Shown here: positions 1 through 13,000 of the stretch, piece after piece
Numbering within the stretch: the stretch's first letter is position 1
Layout of the letters: the number at the start of each line of letters is the position of its first letter
Source: Piscicola geometra
Lineage: Eukaryota > Annelida > Clitellata > Hirudinida > Piscicolidae
NCBI GenBank assembly: GCA_943735955.1
Contig: OX030957.1
Location: 8,453,844-8,517,843 of the forward strand
Reading direction: 5' to 3'
DNA length: 64,000 bases
Program-made: the position numbers and the translations under genes
Notes under the pieces: generated by a model
The model's input: the letters and a program-made list of their open reading frames with translations, nothing else
Told to the model about the DNA's origin: nothing
Databases searched by the model: none

Positions 1-88
1 AGTAGTAAGCTCGCAATTATACTTTGATTTTAATTTATGTTTTTTAGAACTTCGATTAATTCATGCAATTATCTTAAAACCTCCCCAG

Positions 89-942
89 CTTGTCAAAAGC
101 AGCCAGCCATTTTAATGATAGCAAAAACAAAGAACGAAATCAACACGAAACACCGATGCAACAACAAAAACAACAAACAACTTTACCAAACCCACTTTTC
201 TCTCTCAACACACCCCCTTTCCACTCGACTTTTCGAAGTTTCCACTCCCCATCGTCATCTTCTTCATCTTTTTTTTTCAACAACCGTAACGACTACGCCA
301 ACAACAAAGACAACAAGGAAGACAACGACAACAGTTACTGCAACATCGACTCTCCTTCAAACAGCTCATCTCGTTCTCTGCACATCAAGAAACCTCTGAA
401 CGCCTTCATGCTCTTCATGAAGGTACGTCAGTGTGAGGACCTAGCTTCGAGTCAGGCTGAATGTGTTGACGATTAATAGTTTCAATGGTACAAGCCACAA
501 AGACCATCTTATTAGAAGAACCTTTTATCAGTTATTAAATACAATTATCATCAATGTAAATGCTGAACAGAAGTAAATGAATCAATGAATCAATCACTAA
601 TGATTTGTATAGCGCCCCTTAGAAGCGAACAAAAACGTTAAAAATGTAAATGAAGTGATTGCGACCATTGCAGGAGATGCGACAGAGTGTCATCGACGAG
701 TGCACGCTCAAGGAGTCTGCTGCCATCAACCAGATCCTGGGCAGAAAGGTCCCTTTTATTGTTTCAGTTTCTTCTTGATCTAGCCAGGGAGCCAAGCTTG
801 TAAGAGCAATGCTTGATGGTGCTAGGTTCGGTGCAACCGATAGTAAGGACGCGAATTAAGGCTCGAATGGCCTAAAAGTCCGTTAGGGTTGTACGCCCAT
901 AACAATTCTCCTTATTGATATTATAATTATTATTTATTACTC

Positions 943-1017
<75 letters not shown>

Positions 1018-3306
1018 ATGATTCAGTGGCACTCGCTGGAGCGTTCGGAACAAACGAAGTATTACGAAATGGCGAGGAAGGAGAAAGAACTGCACAAGTG
1101 AGCTTCAATTTCAAAAAGGAAACTTATAAATGAACTTTTCGAGTGATCAAGATTTAAATTTTCTCGAATAACTATGTTTTTAATCACAAATGAAAACTTT
1201 GACGCTCCATAATGAGGTCCTTCTTCAAAGATTTAATTTTAGGAAAACCCAAAGACAACTATGAGATCGGATAGTTGTCGTAGACTCAAAATAAAAACGT
1301 TAAACTTCCAAACACGTTTTTTGTGCAATCACTAACTAAATTTTTACGTTTTGAAATTCATTAAGGAGTACTTTCCCTCACTTGATATAGGCAGCTGTAC
1401 CCGTCATGGACAGCCAGAGACAACTATGCAATAAATGCCAGGAAGAGAAGGAAAAGGGACAGCTATGGGGAAGATGAGAGTCGCAAAGGAGAAGGAGGAA
1501 TGGAGGAGGGTAAAAATGGAGGTTTGTGGCAAGAATTTTTTTTTTTTTTTTAAATAAATATATAAAAAATCGTTTTTCTTTGCGTCATATTCACGGATAA
1601 ATGTATCTACACATTCATTTCTCTTCCACTCATCCACCCACCACCTTAAAACAGTGATAGACTGCATGAACGCCAAGAAATGTCGCGCCAGGTACGGCAT
1701 TGAACAGCAGCACAAGTGGTGCAAGCCGTGCAGGTACTTGGTGCTTCGGAGCCACTCTAGCAGAATTATTGGTCCATTGCTATTTAAATAATTGAATATT
1801 GCTTTAATTTTCTAAAAATAAACGATAAAAAAATAATTAACACACAAGTAGGCAATTGTTCTATTAGATAAAACACCAAAGATGAAACTGCATTGCTGAC
1901 CTGATTAGCAAGCAAAGCACACCATATCATGCGTTGCACTCACCGTCGCTTCAATCAACTCTTTCCATTCAATGCTTTTTCAGGTATATTAGAGCACATG
2001 TGTCAAACTCATGTCAAACTCATGCCATTTTATGTGGCTCGGAAAAAATTGAAAAATTTGAGTCATAAATTTAAAAAGTCTGTTTTAATAATGAAGGAAT
2101 CTTTAAGTTTTGGTATCAATTGTGGTGTATATATACAATTCCCTTCAGACGCTTCTATTTTTATTGCTGTGCTGTTGAGTTCAAAAGTTGATGCAGACAG
2201 AAGACTGTTGAATGAGGGCACAGATTACACGGACACAGCGCAGTTATCAATTTTTATTAGAGGTGTTAAGTTGCACCTCTCTATCACTAAAGAGGGTCTG
2301 GATGCATAATCATTAAGCAATTTTTTGAGCGGAAAAAAGACATTTGTGAAAAAAATTGAAAATGCTATTTTATACTAATGTAGAATTAGCTGCTATCACA
2401 TTGCAACAAAATACGATTAATTTTCCATTCACATTTTTAATTGTACGATTAATTGTTATTTTATTTCTAATCATTGGACATCATTGTTTTTAATATCTCA
2501 GAAGGAAAAAGAGGTGCGTACGCTTCATGCAAGAAGGCAACATCAACAACAAACACCAAGATAAAATCTTCACTGAAGACGAAGAGTCACCAACTTCAAT
2601 CACTAAGAACTACTACCCTATCTACCACAAAAACAACACTCACCACAACATTCCCTACAACAATCACAACAACAACAACAACCTTGTTGCCACAAGCAAT
2701 CTTAATGATCGTTCATACAACTCAGAAAACAACGACAAGAACGACGATGACGAAATGCCAAATGACGACATTGGTGCTCACACAATCTCCCTCCATAAGG
2801 ACACCAGAGTTGCCAATGGCATCAGAAACGATGTCTTTTCTTCCAGTCAAACAGATCCCAGACCACTCTCCAACCACTCGTTCAGCAAACCCTATTGCAA
2901 CAATAATGATCCAAATATTAATAATAACAATAAAAACTGCAAGCAGGTTAAAACTGATTCTGCTCACGACAAGAACCTGTACAGAAACAACATAGACGGA
3001 AACAGAAGAAGTATGAGTGATTCTATTTGCAACAACCCTTATATCAACCAAACCGATAACAAAGTTAATAACAACAACGAAAAAAATTGCATCCACAATA
3101 ACAACATCAGCAATGGAAAACATATTATTGACAACAGCATCACTACCAACTACAAAAACAGCAGCAACAACAACAGCAACAAGAGAATCCTAATGGCAGA
3201 CTCTACCACAGAGCTCCTCAGTCCTGCCTCCGAAGAGACTCTCCTCAGGCATGAAAAGCGCAGTCAGGTACTTTTGTGGCTTCTCGAATATGAGAGGCGT
3301 GTTTAA
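89..3306 (+). CDS. TCF/LEF (pangolin-type) transcription factor with C-clamp, 5'-partial
   Basis: Nuclear HMG-box factor of Wnt/beta-catenin signalling. Exons I can place are 89-422, 674-748, 1027-1097, 1391-1509 (or 1521), 1655-1733 and 2502-3306 (or 3267, where a GT donor follows). The HMG box starts at [13 protein letters not shown] and continues with [37 protein letters not shown] and [13 protein letters not shown], a near-exact TCF/LEF match. Downstream [13 protein letters not shown] and RRKKRCVRF form a C-clamp with all four Cys, split across two exons; the clamp reads GC-rich helper sites in invertebrate TCFs. The first exon and the long last exon are Asn/Ser/Thr-rich. The beta-catenin-binding N-terminus must lie upstream of the window. 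The C-terminus is uncertain: the frame stops at 3304-3306 if the 3268 donor is not used. Both candidate donors of the fourth exon keep phase. Identity is secure; the ends are not. Confidence 0.93.
944..1017. repeat. (ATT)n microsatellite in TCF intron
   Basis: About 70 bases of ATT repeats ending within 10 bases of the 3' splice site of the exon at 1027. The opposite strand reads as poly-Asn but is not a gene. Confidence 0.9.
2343..2458 (+). mobile_element. hAT terminal fragment (same family as 35915-37057)
   Basis: The sequence CTATTTTATACTAATGT followed by ACGATTAA-type motifs matches the right end of the hAT element at 35915-37057. Only the end survives. It sits in the TCF intron just upstream of the last exon. 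Confidence 0.55.
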
Positions 3307-3377
3307 ACATTCAAACTGGCGTCGTTGAAGCCCCCTTCATGAAGCCTTACTCATAGCGGCTCGAAAGCATATCATAT

Positions 3378-3636
3378 GGGGAGCGGGGATGGCTTAGTTG
3401 GTAAACGTCGGACTTGCAACTTAAAGGTTGCCAGTTCGAATCCTTGGAAGCAACCGTGAACTATCATATACCTAGTGTATATGATGCGGTGTTTGCGACG
3501 TGTGCATTGAAAGATGTGTACGTCGTGTGGAGTGGCGCCTTGGCGCATAAGAACCATGGTTCTCAGAACCATTGTAACATGGCATGCGTCTGTCAGGCTG
3601 TGAATAGTATAGACCAAAAAAAAAAAAAAAAAAAAA
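3378..3636 (+). mobile_element. tRNA-derived SINE, copy 1
   Basis: About 240 bp plus a 21-base poly(A) tail. A polymerase III box A (TGGCTTAGTTGG) and box B (AGTTCGAATCC) lie 40 bases apart near the 5' end. A non-tRNA body follows, containing a short palindrome (CATATACCTAGTGTATATG). A nearly identical copy is at 24163-24410, and a truncated relative is at 15625-15675. The two long copies agree over their whole length, so the family was active recently. Confidence 0.88.
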
Positions 3637-3639
3637 TAT

Positions 3640-4340
3640 GCTGATGCCAGTTCAATATTAAATCAATATTTTTTGTTTTTTATATAATTTAAAACGCCAG
3701 CTACCAAACCTTAAACCCCCCCACAGTGGACGTGAGAAAAGCCTCAGAGTTACTTTTATGCGCTCCACCGAAGTTATGCAAGGCTCTCCCTTAGGCAATC
3801 GAGATCAGGCCATCAACTTTGAATCAGAACAACTACATTAATTGAGTGTGTGTTTAAAAGTATTTCAACTTAAATAGCGTTTGATAAATAAATAAGAATT
3901 ATATAGAAAGAAATAAAAGTTTTGTTGAGAAAGATTTCCATACTCATCATGATTATAATTATAAGAATTTTTTTCGCTTATGCGCATTACCAACATATAT
4001 TTAATTTTTCAGAAGATTGTTAGTTTGTTTTTTTTTCTTTGTAGATTAAAGTATTTGCAAGTCTTTTTACGCCATTAATAATTATTTATCCCAGGAGCAT
4101 GGATAATCATCGTTTGTTCACATATGTATATCCGAATAAATTACTCTCATTTTAAATAATCAACTAATAAACTTGAAATAGTGCATTAGGCTACAATGCT
4201 GGACATGTCATCCGGATGTAAACGAGCCCTTGCAGTTTGTTGTGTTTCTAGTGATAAAGTTAGTTGTTCATTGGTGTTTTGTCACGTTTCCATCAATAAT
4301 CATTCAATCTAGACCTTCGTGCTTTTTTCCGCATATCATT
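3640..4340. other. Intergenic, no gene seen
   Basis: AT-rich sequence downstream of the TCF gene. I see no conserved coding segment or recognisable repeat apart from short homopolymers. Confidence 0.5.
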
Positions 4341-4344
4341 AAGT

Positions 4345-4702
4345 AATATAGTAATATAGTAATATAGTAATATAGTAATATAGTAATATAGTAATATAGT
4401 AATATAGTAATATAGTAATATAGTAATATAGTAATATAGTAATATAGTAATATAGTAATATAGTAATATAGTAATATAGTAATATAGTAATATAGTAATA
4501 TAGTAATATAGTAATATAGTAATATAGTAATATAGTAATATAGTAATATAGTAATATAGTAATATAGTAATATAGTAATATAGTAATATAGTAATATAGT
4601 AATATAGTAATATAGTAATATAGTAATATAGTAATATAGTAATATAGTAATATAGTAATATAGTAATATAGTAATATAGTAATATAGTAATATAGTAATA
4701 CT
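4345..4702. repeat. 8-bp satellite-like array (TAATATAG)n
   Basis: About 45 perfect or near-perfect tandem copies of an 8-bp unit. Because the 8-bp period gives a 24-base codon cycle without stops in one minus-strand frame, it shows a spurious Tyr/Ile/Leu reading frame. The high identity between units suggests recent amplification. Confidence 0.95.
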
Positions 4703-5565
4703 ATATTCAGGGCAACATCCTTTCGATATTTTCTTTTATGTTCTCTACCGGGCTTATGCAAGGGATTTTGTCTTAATTAACGCAAGAACATTATATCCTT
4801 ATGAAGATAACTAGGGCAAAGGGATAAAAGCAACGCATATATTACTCTCTTTCTTCTATTTCATTTGCATATTTCATTTTAAACTCTGGTTCAATCGGTC
4901 TAAGCTCATTGCATCTCTTCATTACTAATTCATGCACTATTCTGTGCTCACATAAAAGTGTGTGTATGCCTACAAGCAGAATGGTCGTTTCCATCAGGAA
5001 CCGCAATCATCACAGCATTGGTTCAGTTAGACTTCCAGTGTTATTTTCTTTAAGGATCGTATAAACGGCTATTTTTTTTATGCGCATCTCACTCTCTATG
5101 CAATAGAGCATTCAACGCTTTGTTGCGTCAAAATGTGCAAAAAATGTATTTTTAAACGAAACTTTTTTCCATAAAAATCATAGATGACTCAAGCAATTCA
5201 TTTTTACAAAAAGTACTTTCTACACAGTTTCAGAATGCTTCTTAAGGCATATTATAGTGAACGGGTGGCGGCTTATAGCCATAGGTCGTGTGTTCGATTT
5301 GTACACACACTAGTAGTCAGACAATTCGGCAAAAGAAATGGGTGCTTCTTACAGCAACTTGAGCTCCGTAAACAGAAAATAAGCGTAATTTCTTCCTAAC
5401 GAGTTATTGGAAACGTTTACGTTTTTTTATTCTTATAGGATTACTATTATTTTGTCCTGTTATCTTTTATTTTCACTTTCTATCTTTATTATCATCATGG
5501 CACACCGTAAAGAGCCATCTTAGAATCTGTTGTCTTGTTTCCGTAGCCATTCCGTCACCAATGTT
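4703..5565. other. Intergenic; weak tRNA-like SINE trace near 5264-5340
   Basis: No gene is visible. GTGAACGGGTGGCGGCTTAT followed by GTGTTCGATTTG resembles diverged box A and box B of a tRNA-derived SINE, but there is no clear tail or second copy. Confidence 0.3.
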
Positions 5566-5692
5566 ATGTGTGCATGTGTGTTATGTGTGCACGTGTGTTA
5601 TGTGTGCATGTGTGTTATGTGTGTATGTGTGTTATGTGTGCACGTGTGTTATGTGTGTATATGTGTTATGTGTGTATGTGTGTTATGTGTGT
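5566..5692. repeat. Minisatellite, TGTGTGTTATGTGTGCA-like units
   Basis: About seven tandem units of roughly 17 bases (GTGTTATGTGTGCATGT type). No coding potential. Confidence 0.85.
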
Positions 5693-7071
5693 GAATTTAT
5701 AGTCATGTGGATTTATCAGTGCGTGTGGCCCATTTGAAGCCATTTTTCTGGGCATTTGTTTCGTAAATTACTTGAGTTAGATCCCTTACACGCGCCTAAA
5801 AGATAAAGTTAGAAGGGCCTCTGAGTTGATGGATTGGTTTATAGACTGTTTCAGGAATTTTAATCAAGACATACAAAAGAAATCTTTTTGTATAGTTATT
5901 TTAATAGAATTAAATTGTTCGAAGAGAAGTATGAAACGATTTTTAAGAAGGCGCTTTAAGATGTTCATGTAATAAATACATATTGAATTATAGTGTGAAC
6001 TTTGTTTTTGAATATTTTCATTCAAAGAACTCAATGTCATTCAGTCACTTTTGCTATTCATACAGTATAAACATCATTAACTACACCGTGTACATCTACT
6101 GACTATGCAACCACGTTTGAACACACCGCTTCGGACCTTAAGGCCTTACCATCCACTTCAAAAAATTATTAAATTTAATAAAATTATTAAATTCATTTAA
6201 AGCTCCTTGGGTTCATTTAAAAGCTGAATTTGACTATTGTGGTTAATTTCTTGAAACTTAGAAAGCCTTGTTGAAGTTAACACCAAGTGTATTTAAAGTT
6301 TTTGAGTGTATAGATTGAGAAAACGATTATAATAAGCGAATTGAATAAACGTTTAAGTGTAGTATATTTTGAAATCACCAATCGCTCCACAGAATGCCTC
6401 ATCTTTCTTTCGTGTCTGTATCATGTTACAGGGTTTACAAGTGCTACTCAAGTTTATATTCGACTATTTTTTATAAAATGCAGTTTTCGTATATTGTTTT
6501 AGTAAAAAAATAAATTAGTAATCTCAGCTTTATATGCCGTTATAATAACGTCTACTTGAAGTGAAAATGAAGGTGATTTTAAAGTCAAGCTCTAACGTCC
6601 TATGAATGATTACTCAGACACCGTTATGCAATTCATCTCATTCTAGCACGCCTTTCATTACATTTATAGTTTAAGAAAAAATGATCGAATGTTTCACTCG
6701 TGTAAGATATATATACCTTGTCATCCAGAGAAATAAGCAGTATTAAAAAAGAAAGTTGATTAATAAACATTAAACTTTCACCTCCACCTACCCACCTTTA
6801 GTGCATTCTTCCTGCTGAGTCTCTTCGGTTTGTTTTATTATGATCACCTCTTGGAAAACAACTTATTTGTTAAGTTTAGTTTTAATTGGCATACATTGTT
6901 GTTGTTTTCAAATTTCAAATAAAAGTAAAAATGTTACCATTTTAATGAAATCTTTCTAAACTGTCACTTTCAAAAACACGCGCCCCCTTCTGCTGCACTC
7001 CATCGCTTCACAATTTGTTCATCCAACAACCCGGCAAAATCTCTAAAAACTCATAAAAATCATCATTATCA
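5693..7071. other. Intergenic, no gene seen
   Basis: AT-rich sequence between the array at 5566 and the 3' end of the minus-strand POLR1E gene. I see no conserved exon or clear repeat. The stretch next to 7072 is presumably POLR1E 3' UTR. Confidence 0.45.
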
Positions 7072-10000
7072 CTACTTCCTTTTCCTTTTCACCGCCTTGG
7101 CTCTCAGCGGGTTTGGCAGCACATAGGGAACGCTCAAGACCGCCCTCATGCTGTCCTTGCTCGTCTTGCCGTCAGGCAGCTTGCATGGAAGGATCTTGCA
7201 GCCCATCATCCTGTAGTACTTCTGCAAGCTGTCCAGTGGTGGGAGAGATAATCAGTGATGGGCATAGTTTAACTAAATAGTTGCAAGCTAATAGTTTAAC
7301 TAGTTTTTGTAGGTTCCTGCATAGTTTAACTAAAAAATATAGTTTAGTTAAAATGACATATTTCAGTTGCCAACTAAATAGCAGTGTTATTTTCGTAACG
7401 AAAACGAAAACGACAATTCTGAATAATCGTTCCACGAAAACGAAAATAAAAACTAAATTTATTTTCAAAACGAAAACGAAAATAAAAACTATAATTATTT
7501 CCAAAACGAAACTGAAATAAAAACTATAATTATTTCAAAACGAAAATTTAATAAATTTCAAAGTATGCCATAATATGTAAATGTATAATTTATATAAAAA
7601 ATATATGTCTATGTTATAAACATTATCTTTGGGCTTTATGAAAGTAGCGCCATTTATAAAACGTTACTTTATTACCGCTTCGATTTGTCAACCGTAAATT
7701 TTTTATTATATTTCAAATTTGTTATTACTCAATAATTTACGCACTCAATTCTCATATTATTTCAATTGACTGTTAATTTATACAACTCATTTGTTGTTAA
7801 TATACAGTTCTATTTTACTGTTTCATTTTAGGATCAATTAATTTTTTTAGAGATAAAAAAATAGTGTTCAAAGTTGTAAATTAATATATTTTCAAACTAA
7901 AATGAAAATAAAAACTTTAATTATTTTCAAAACGAAAACGAAAATAAAAACTTTAATTATTTTCAAAACGAAAACGAAAATAAAAACTATAATTATTTTC
8001 AAAACGAAAACGAAAATAAAAACTATAATTAATTCCAAAACGAAACTGAAATAAAAACTATAATTATTTTATGAAACGAAAATAACACTGCTAAATAGTT
8101 TAACTGAAATATTTTAGTTAGCCATTTTATAAAATATTAATTTTAAACTGAAAAAATGCAATAAAGTTGAAGTTTCCCATATTTATCAAGTCTAGTACAT
8201 TTAAAGTTTTTGCTTTTAATCGTTTCCTATTTTTTGTATTTCCTGTTCTTTTTGATCCTTAATGCTGCCGCGGACGGATTAAATTCAGTCTACAATGGAA
8301 TGAGTGTACAAAGTTAAACTGACAAAACTATAAAAGTATTTTAAAGTCAGAATATTATTGAATTTACTGATTAAAATTGTCCAAAATGTTTTTTTATATT
8401 CTAAGGGTCATTCAAAATATTTCTAAGAGTCTTTTGAACTTATTTTTGTCTTTCCTTTGTATTTAAATTTATTTCTAAGAGTTATTTAAAATTAATAGCT
8501 AGTAAAGACGGGATGCAGTCGATTCACCCCTCAAAATAGTAAACTTTCAGTTAAAAGTTATAACTAATAATTTTTAGTTAAAAGTTATAACTAATAATTT
8601 TTAGTTAAAAATTATAAATAATAATTTTTAGTTGAAAAATAGTTATAGTTTAACGACAAATATTTAATTGGTTGCCCATCATTGGAGTAGTGGTGATGGT
8701 TGTTGTTGGAGTAAGACCGTGGAAAGATTAATTGAAATAAACATCGATAAAAGCAAAATGTTATGGTGATACAAACGATACAATAACGATTAATTTCGAG
8801 GTGGAACAAACGTAAACGAGCTTCAAGAAGTATTGCGTAAGACTAAATTCAAATAGTTTCTTCTGGGTTAATTTAATACAAGTCAAAGTCTCCTCTACGA
8901 AAGTGGGACCTGCCTTTACTATCTCAATCCCTTCTCTATTCTTTACGGTCATGAGCATCTGTTTGCATGCCTCCAAGCACACGAGGTTTCTCTGGATCAC
9001 CTCTTTCCAAGTCTCTTTTGTTCCTGGAACATCCATCCTTTTCACTTTGCTGATCCACCCACAATCACGTTCCACATGTCCAAACCATCTCATTCTTCTT
9101 GATTGAAGCACAGCCCTAAAATACATTAATTGAATTCCCATCATTTGTTGGAGGTGTCGACCAATATATTCACACACTTTCGAATAAAAAAATGTCAATG
9201 TCCGAAAATATAGATATTTTTCAAAAATATATATAAAATAAATTGATAAATATTGAGTTGTTTGCTCTTTCTGGATCTTTCTTCGAAGGCCTTTCTATTC
9301 TCAGTCAAATTAAGATGGTCATAGTATCGAATCTCATTCACGAGTTCACCATAGACATTCTATACTTTGATGTTTATGTCCGAACTAAGAACCCAAAAAG
9401 AAATTATTTTTAGAAAAATTATGGTGTTTGATCATCATAATGTCCAAAAATTAGTTATTTTAAGGTAATCGACCGAATAAATAATTTATAATTTGCCAAA
9501 AACTCTAAAACTAAGTAATAGGGCATAGAAGAATGAAACAGACTCTCTGGCCTTGATGTCCTCCTTCAGGTCGGAGATGACGACGTCACAGTCGTCCAGC
9601 TTGAGGCACGCCACCAGGATGTGGTAGAGCAAGCAGTCTCTCTGCTTCGCCGACATGTTCCTGCAGAAGCGGTGGAGGTGGACGAGTGTGGTGAAGGTGG
9701 TGAAGTCATAGACTATTTCTAACTTTTATAATAATAATAATAAATTAATATCTTATCAATTATATTTGAGACTCCCGAGAAACATGTCTGACTCTTGCAA
9801 TAATATTTATTGATTACCTCAAACATCGAAGCGAATTGTTAACACACTCATCAAATTATTCAAAGCCATTCATTCAATAACTTCTGCCCTGCTAGCTTTC
9901 TGCTTGTCCTTTGACACAATGCATCTAAGCGGAGTAACGCTCGACCTTCCGGAAGCATTTTTGGTTTTCAGCATCAATGATTTTTTGAAGACACCATTAC

Positions 10001-13000
10001 AACCGATGTCATCCATGACTTTGATGTTTCAAATATAAGAGTAGCATATCATGGCCGTTACTCTTTATAACTCTTTATAACCGTCAAACACCATCTTCAA
10101 TGCGAACTTTTTCACTCTTATTTTTGCTTTCAAAAGTTTCCCAATAAAGCGAATTTTTTTAAATAGTGGAATGGCGGATACTCCCAAGTTAAGGAGTTTT
10201 TAAAACTTTCTTTGTGTTATCGCTTGGCGTTGAAAACAGTGCGCCTTATACACGGTGTCTTAGGAATATTTTGTTTGTCGCCCACGAACGAACAAATGAT
10301 AGGGCACCTGGCGAACTTCTGGTCGGGCACTGCAGTGGTGAATTTGTTGAGGAGGGCCGCCTTGAGAATGGAGGGCGTGTCGAGGGGCAGGATGTCTGTG
10401 TGGTTCCAATTGTGGTTCCAATACAGTTTCGCGCCATTGTTGCTCTATTCAGAACAGTGTTCCAGCTAGAGCAACAGAAGGCCAGCGGAGATTGATCATT
10501 CAAGCAAGAGTCACCTTTGTTCTTGAGGTCACGCGACTTGAGCAGGAAAAGGTGCATGAGGCGAGAGAGAAACATCAAGAAGTTGCATCTGCGCAGTCTC
10601 TCGCCAGGCTCCGAAGGCAGGTAGGAGAGGCGCTTGAGAATGAAGCGAGGATAGCTGGTGGAGTGATGGTGGTGTGGAGTGATGGTGGTGTGGAGTGGAG
10701 GTGGTGTGGAGAAGTGGTGGTGTGGAGTAGAGGTGGTGTGGAGTGATGGTGGTGTGGAGTAGAGATGGTGTGGAGTGGAGGTGTACAGAGATGGTGGTAA
10801 AGGGATGAAAAGATATATGGTGTGTTAGAATTTTCCTAAATGTATGTCAAATTGAACTATTTGATTGATGTTCGATCTTGTAAGCAAATAAGGTCTCTCA
10901 AAAGAGAAAAATGATTCATCAAATGAACACATGAAGAATCTTCAGAGTGGATGAAACGGTGAAACAAGCAATGAGCCAACGTGTTGTTCTTGCTCCACTC
11001 TTGCACCTGCTCTGGCGTTGAGTCGACAAACAGCGAAGACGGAGTCGTCAAGGCGTCCATCTGTTGCTCCGTTAGCACTGTGCCGTGGAGGAGTCAAGTG
11101 GAAGAGGTCGTGGATGGTAGTGCAGTGGTTGGTAAGTTGATTAGAAGTGAGTGTAAGTAGAAGATGAGTTTGAGCTGAGAGCTCTGAGGTGCAGTTAAAA
11201 GTATTCTCAACTGGCATGGTAGTCATATGTTTCGATATAACATTAACAAGGGTGATAGCGATTATGATGACGATGTTGATGATGTTTCTCTTGATGGTGA
11301 GCATTATAATAATGCGGAAGACTGACGGCTGGACCAGGGGAAGACGTCTTGAGGGGCAGTGGCAGTCTCGTAGAAGGGCGGCAGGTAGTCGAGGAGGGGG
11401 TTGCGACCGTCGTCATCGTCGTTTGTCTCGAGGGACTGCTTGTCCACCTGCTCGAACGCGAAGCCTGTCGTGTGATGGTGGTAGTGATGATGGTGGTAGT
11501 GATGATGGTGGTAGTGATGATGGTGGTAGTGATGATGGTGGTAGTGATGATGGTGGTAGTGGTGATGGTGGTAGTGATGATGGTGGTAGTGATGATGGTG
11601 GTAGTGATGATGGTGGTAGTGATGATGGTGGTAGTGATGATGGTGGTAGTGATGATGGTGGTAGTGATGATGGTAGTGATGATGGTGGTAGTGATGATAG
11701 TGGTAGTGATGATGGTGGTAGTGATGATGGTGGTAGTGATAATGGTGGTAGTGATGATGGTGGTAGTGATGATGGTGGTAGTGATGATGGTGGTAGTGGT
11801 GATGGTAGTAGTGATGATGGTGGTAGTGATGATAGTGGTAGTGATGATGGTGGTAGTGATGATGGTGGTAGTGATGATGGTGGTAGTGATGATAGTGGTA
11901 GTGGTGATGGTGGTAGTGATGATGGTGGTAGTGATGATGGTGGTAGTGATGATGGTGGTAGTGATGATGGTGGTAGTGATGATGGTGGTAGTGATGACGG
12001 TGGTAGTGATGATGGTGGTAGTGATGATGGTGGTAGTGAAGATGGTGGTAGTGATGATGGTGGTAGTGATGATGGTGGTAGTGATGATGGTGGTAGTGAT
12101 GATGGTGGTAGTGATGATGGTGGTAGTGATGATGGTGGTAGTGATGATGGTGGTAGTGATGATGGTGGTAGGGATGATGGTGGTAGTGATGATGTTGGTT
12201 GTGATGATGGTGGTAGTAATGATGGTGGTAGTGATGATAGTGGTTGTGACAAGTTGTTTAGCCTTTAATGCATGGGAATTATTGTGATGGTGGTGATCAT
12301 CCTCTTCAGATAAGGCGCAGATCAGGCTTTTTATTCCGTATCATGATGAAATGAATTATCAACAGCTTTCTGTTCATTGCCAATCATTTTAACTGGTCGA
12401 CTTCATGCATTGGCTGCGTCAATTATTTAACAAATTCCAATACCGTCATATCTCAGCAAGCTCTTAACCAACAAAACATCAAACAAACAACTGCGTTCAT
12501 CTTCATCTCTTCTCCTCAACCAAGAATCCACTACAAACAATATCCTAAAAAGAGCTTTCCGTCACGCAGCTCCTACAACTTGGAATGCCCTTCCACCTGC
12601 ACTTCGCAACATCAACCAATTTTCGACTTTCAAAGCCAAACTGAAACTTATTGTTTCAATTCATAATTACTTTATGCTACTCATTATTATTATTTCATTA
12701 CTATTATTTTTTTATTGCATTACGACATGGTGATAGCGCTTCAGTTGCTTTCCCGGGCGCTAAATAAAAACGACAATAATTATTATTAATATTATTATTG
12801 TTATTATAGAGCATCCAGCTGGGCAAACGTGAGGTGTGACGCAAGGATGAGTTGGGTATGGAGGATGTCGATGTTGTCTTCTCCACAGTGGTGGGCTGAC
12901 CAAGCTTCTCACGAGTGCCAATAGTGAATTTCCAGATACTGAGACTCGCTTGCAGATCTAATGCCTTGACACCATCACTAGCCTTTGGTTATCCAAAATC

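Noticed and set aside
4339..4761. 140-residue Tyr/Ile/Leu repeat protein
   Set aside because: Product of the 8-bp array; no gene context.
8612..8809. Small minus-strand frame at the end of the outer hAT-like element
   Set aside because: Lies across a transposon terminus and AT-rich DNA; no conserved motif.
11189..12287. Long open frames of DDGGS, VVVMM and SLPPS repeats on both strands
   Set aside because: They arise from the 15-bp period of an intronic minisatellite and occur in several frames at once; no conserved flanks.
12704..12886. 60-residue minus-strand frame MEKTTSTSSIPNSS
   Set aside because: Runs into poly-Asn from an (ATT)n repeat and overlaps the LINE 3' tail; no similarity or splice support in this frame.
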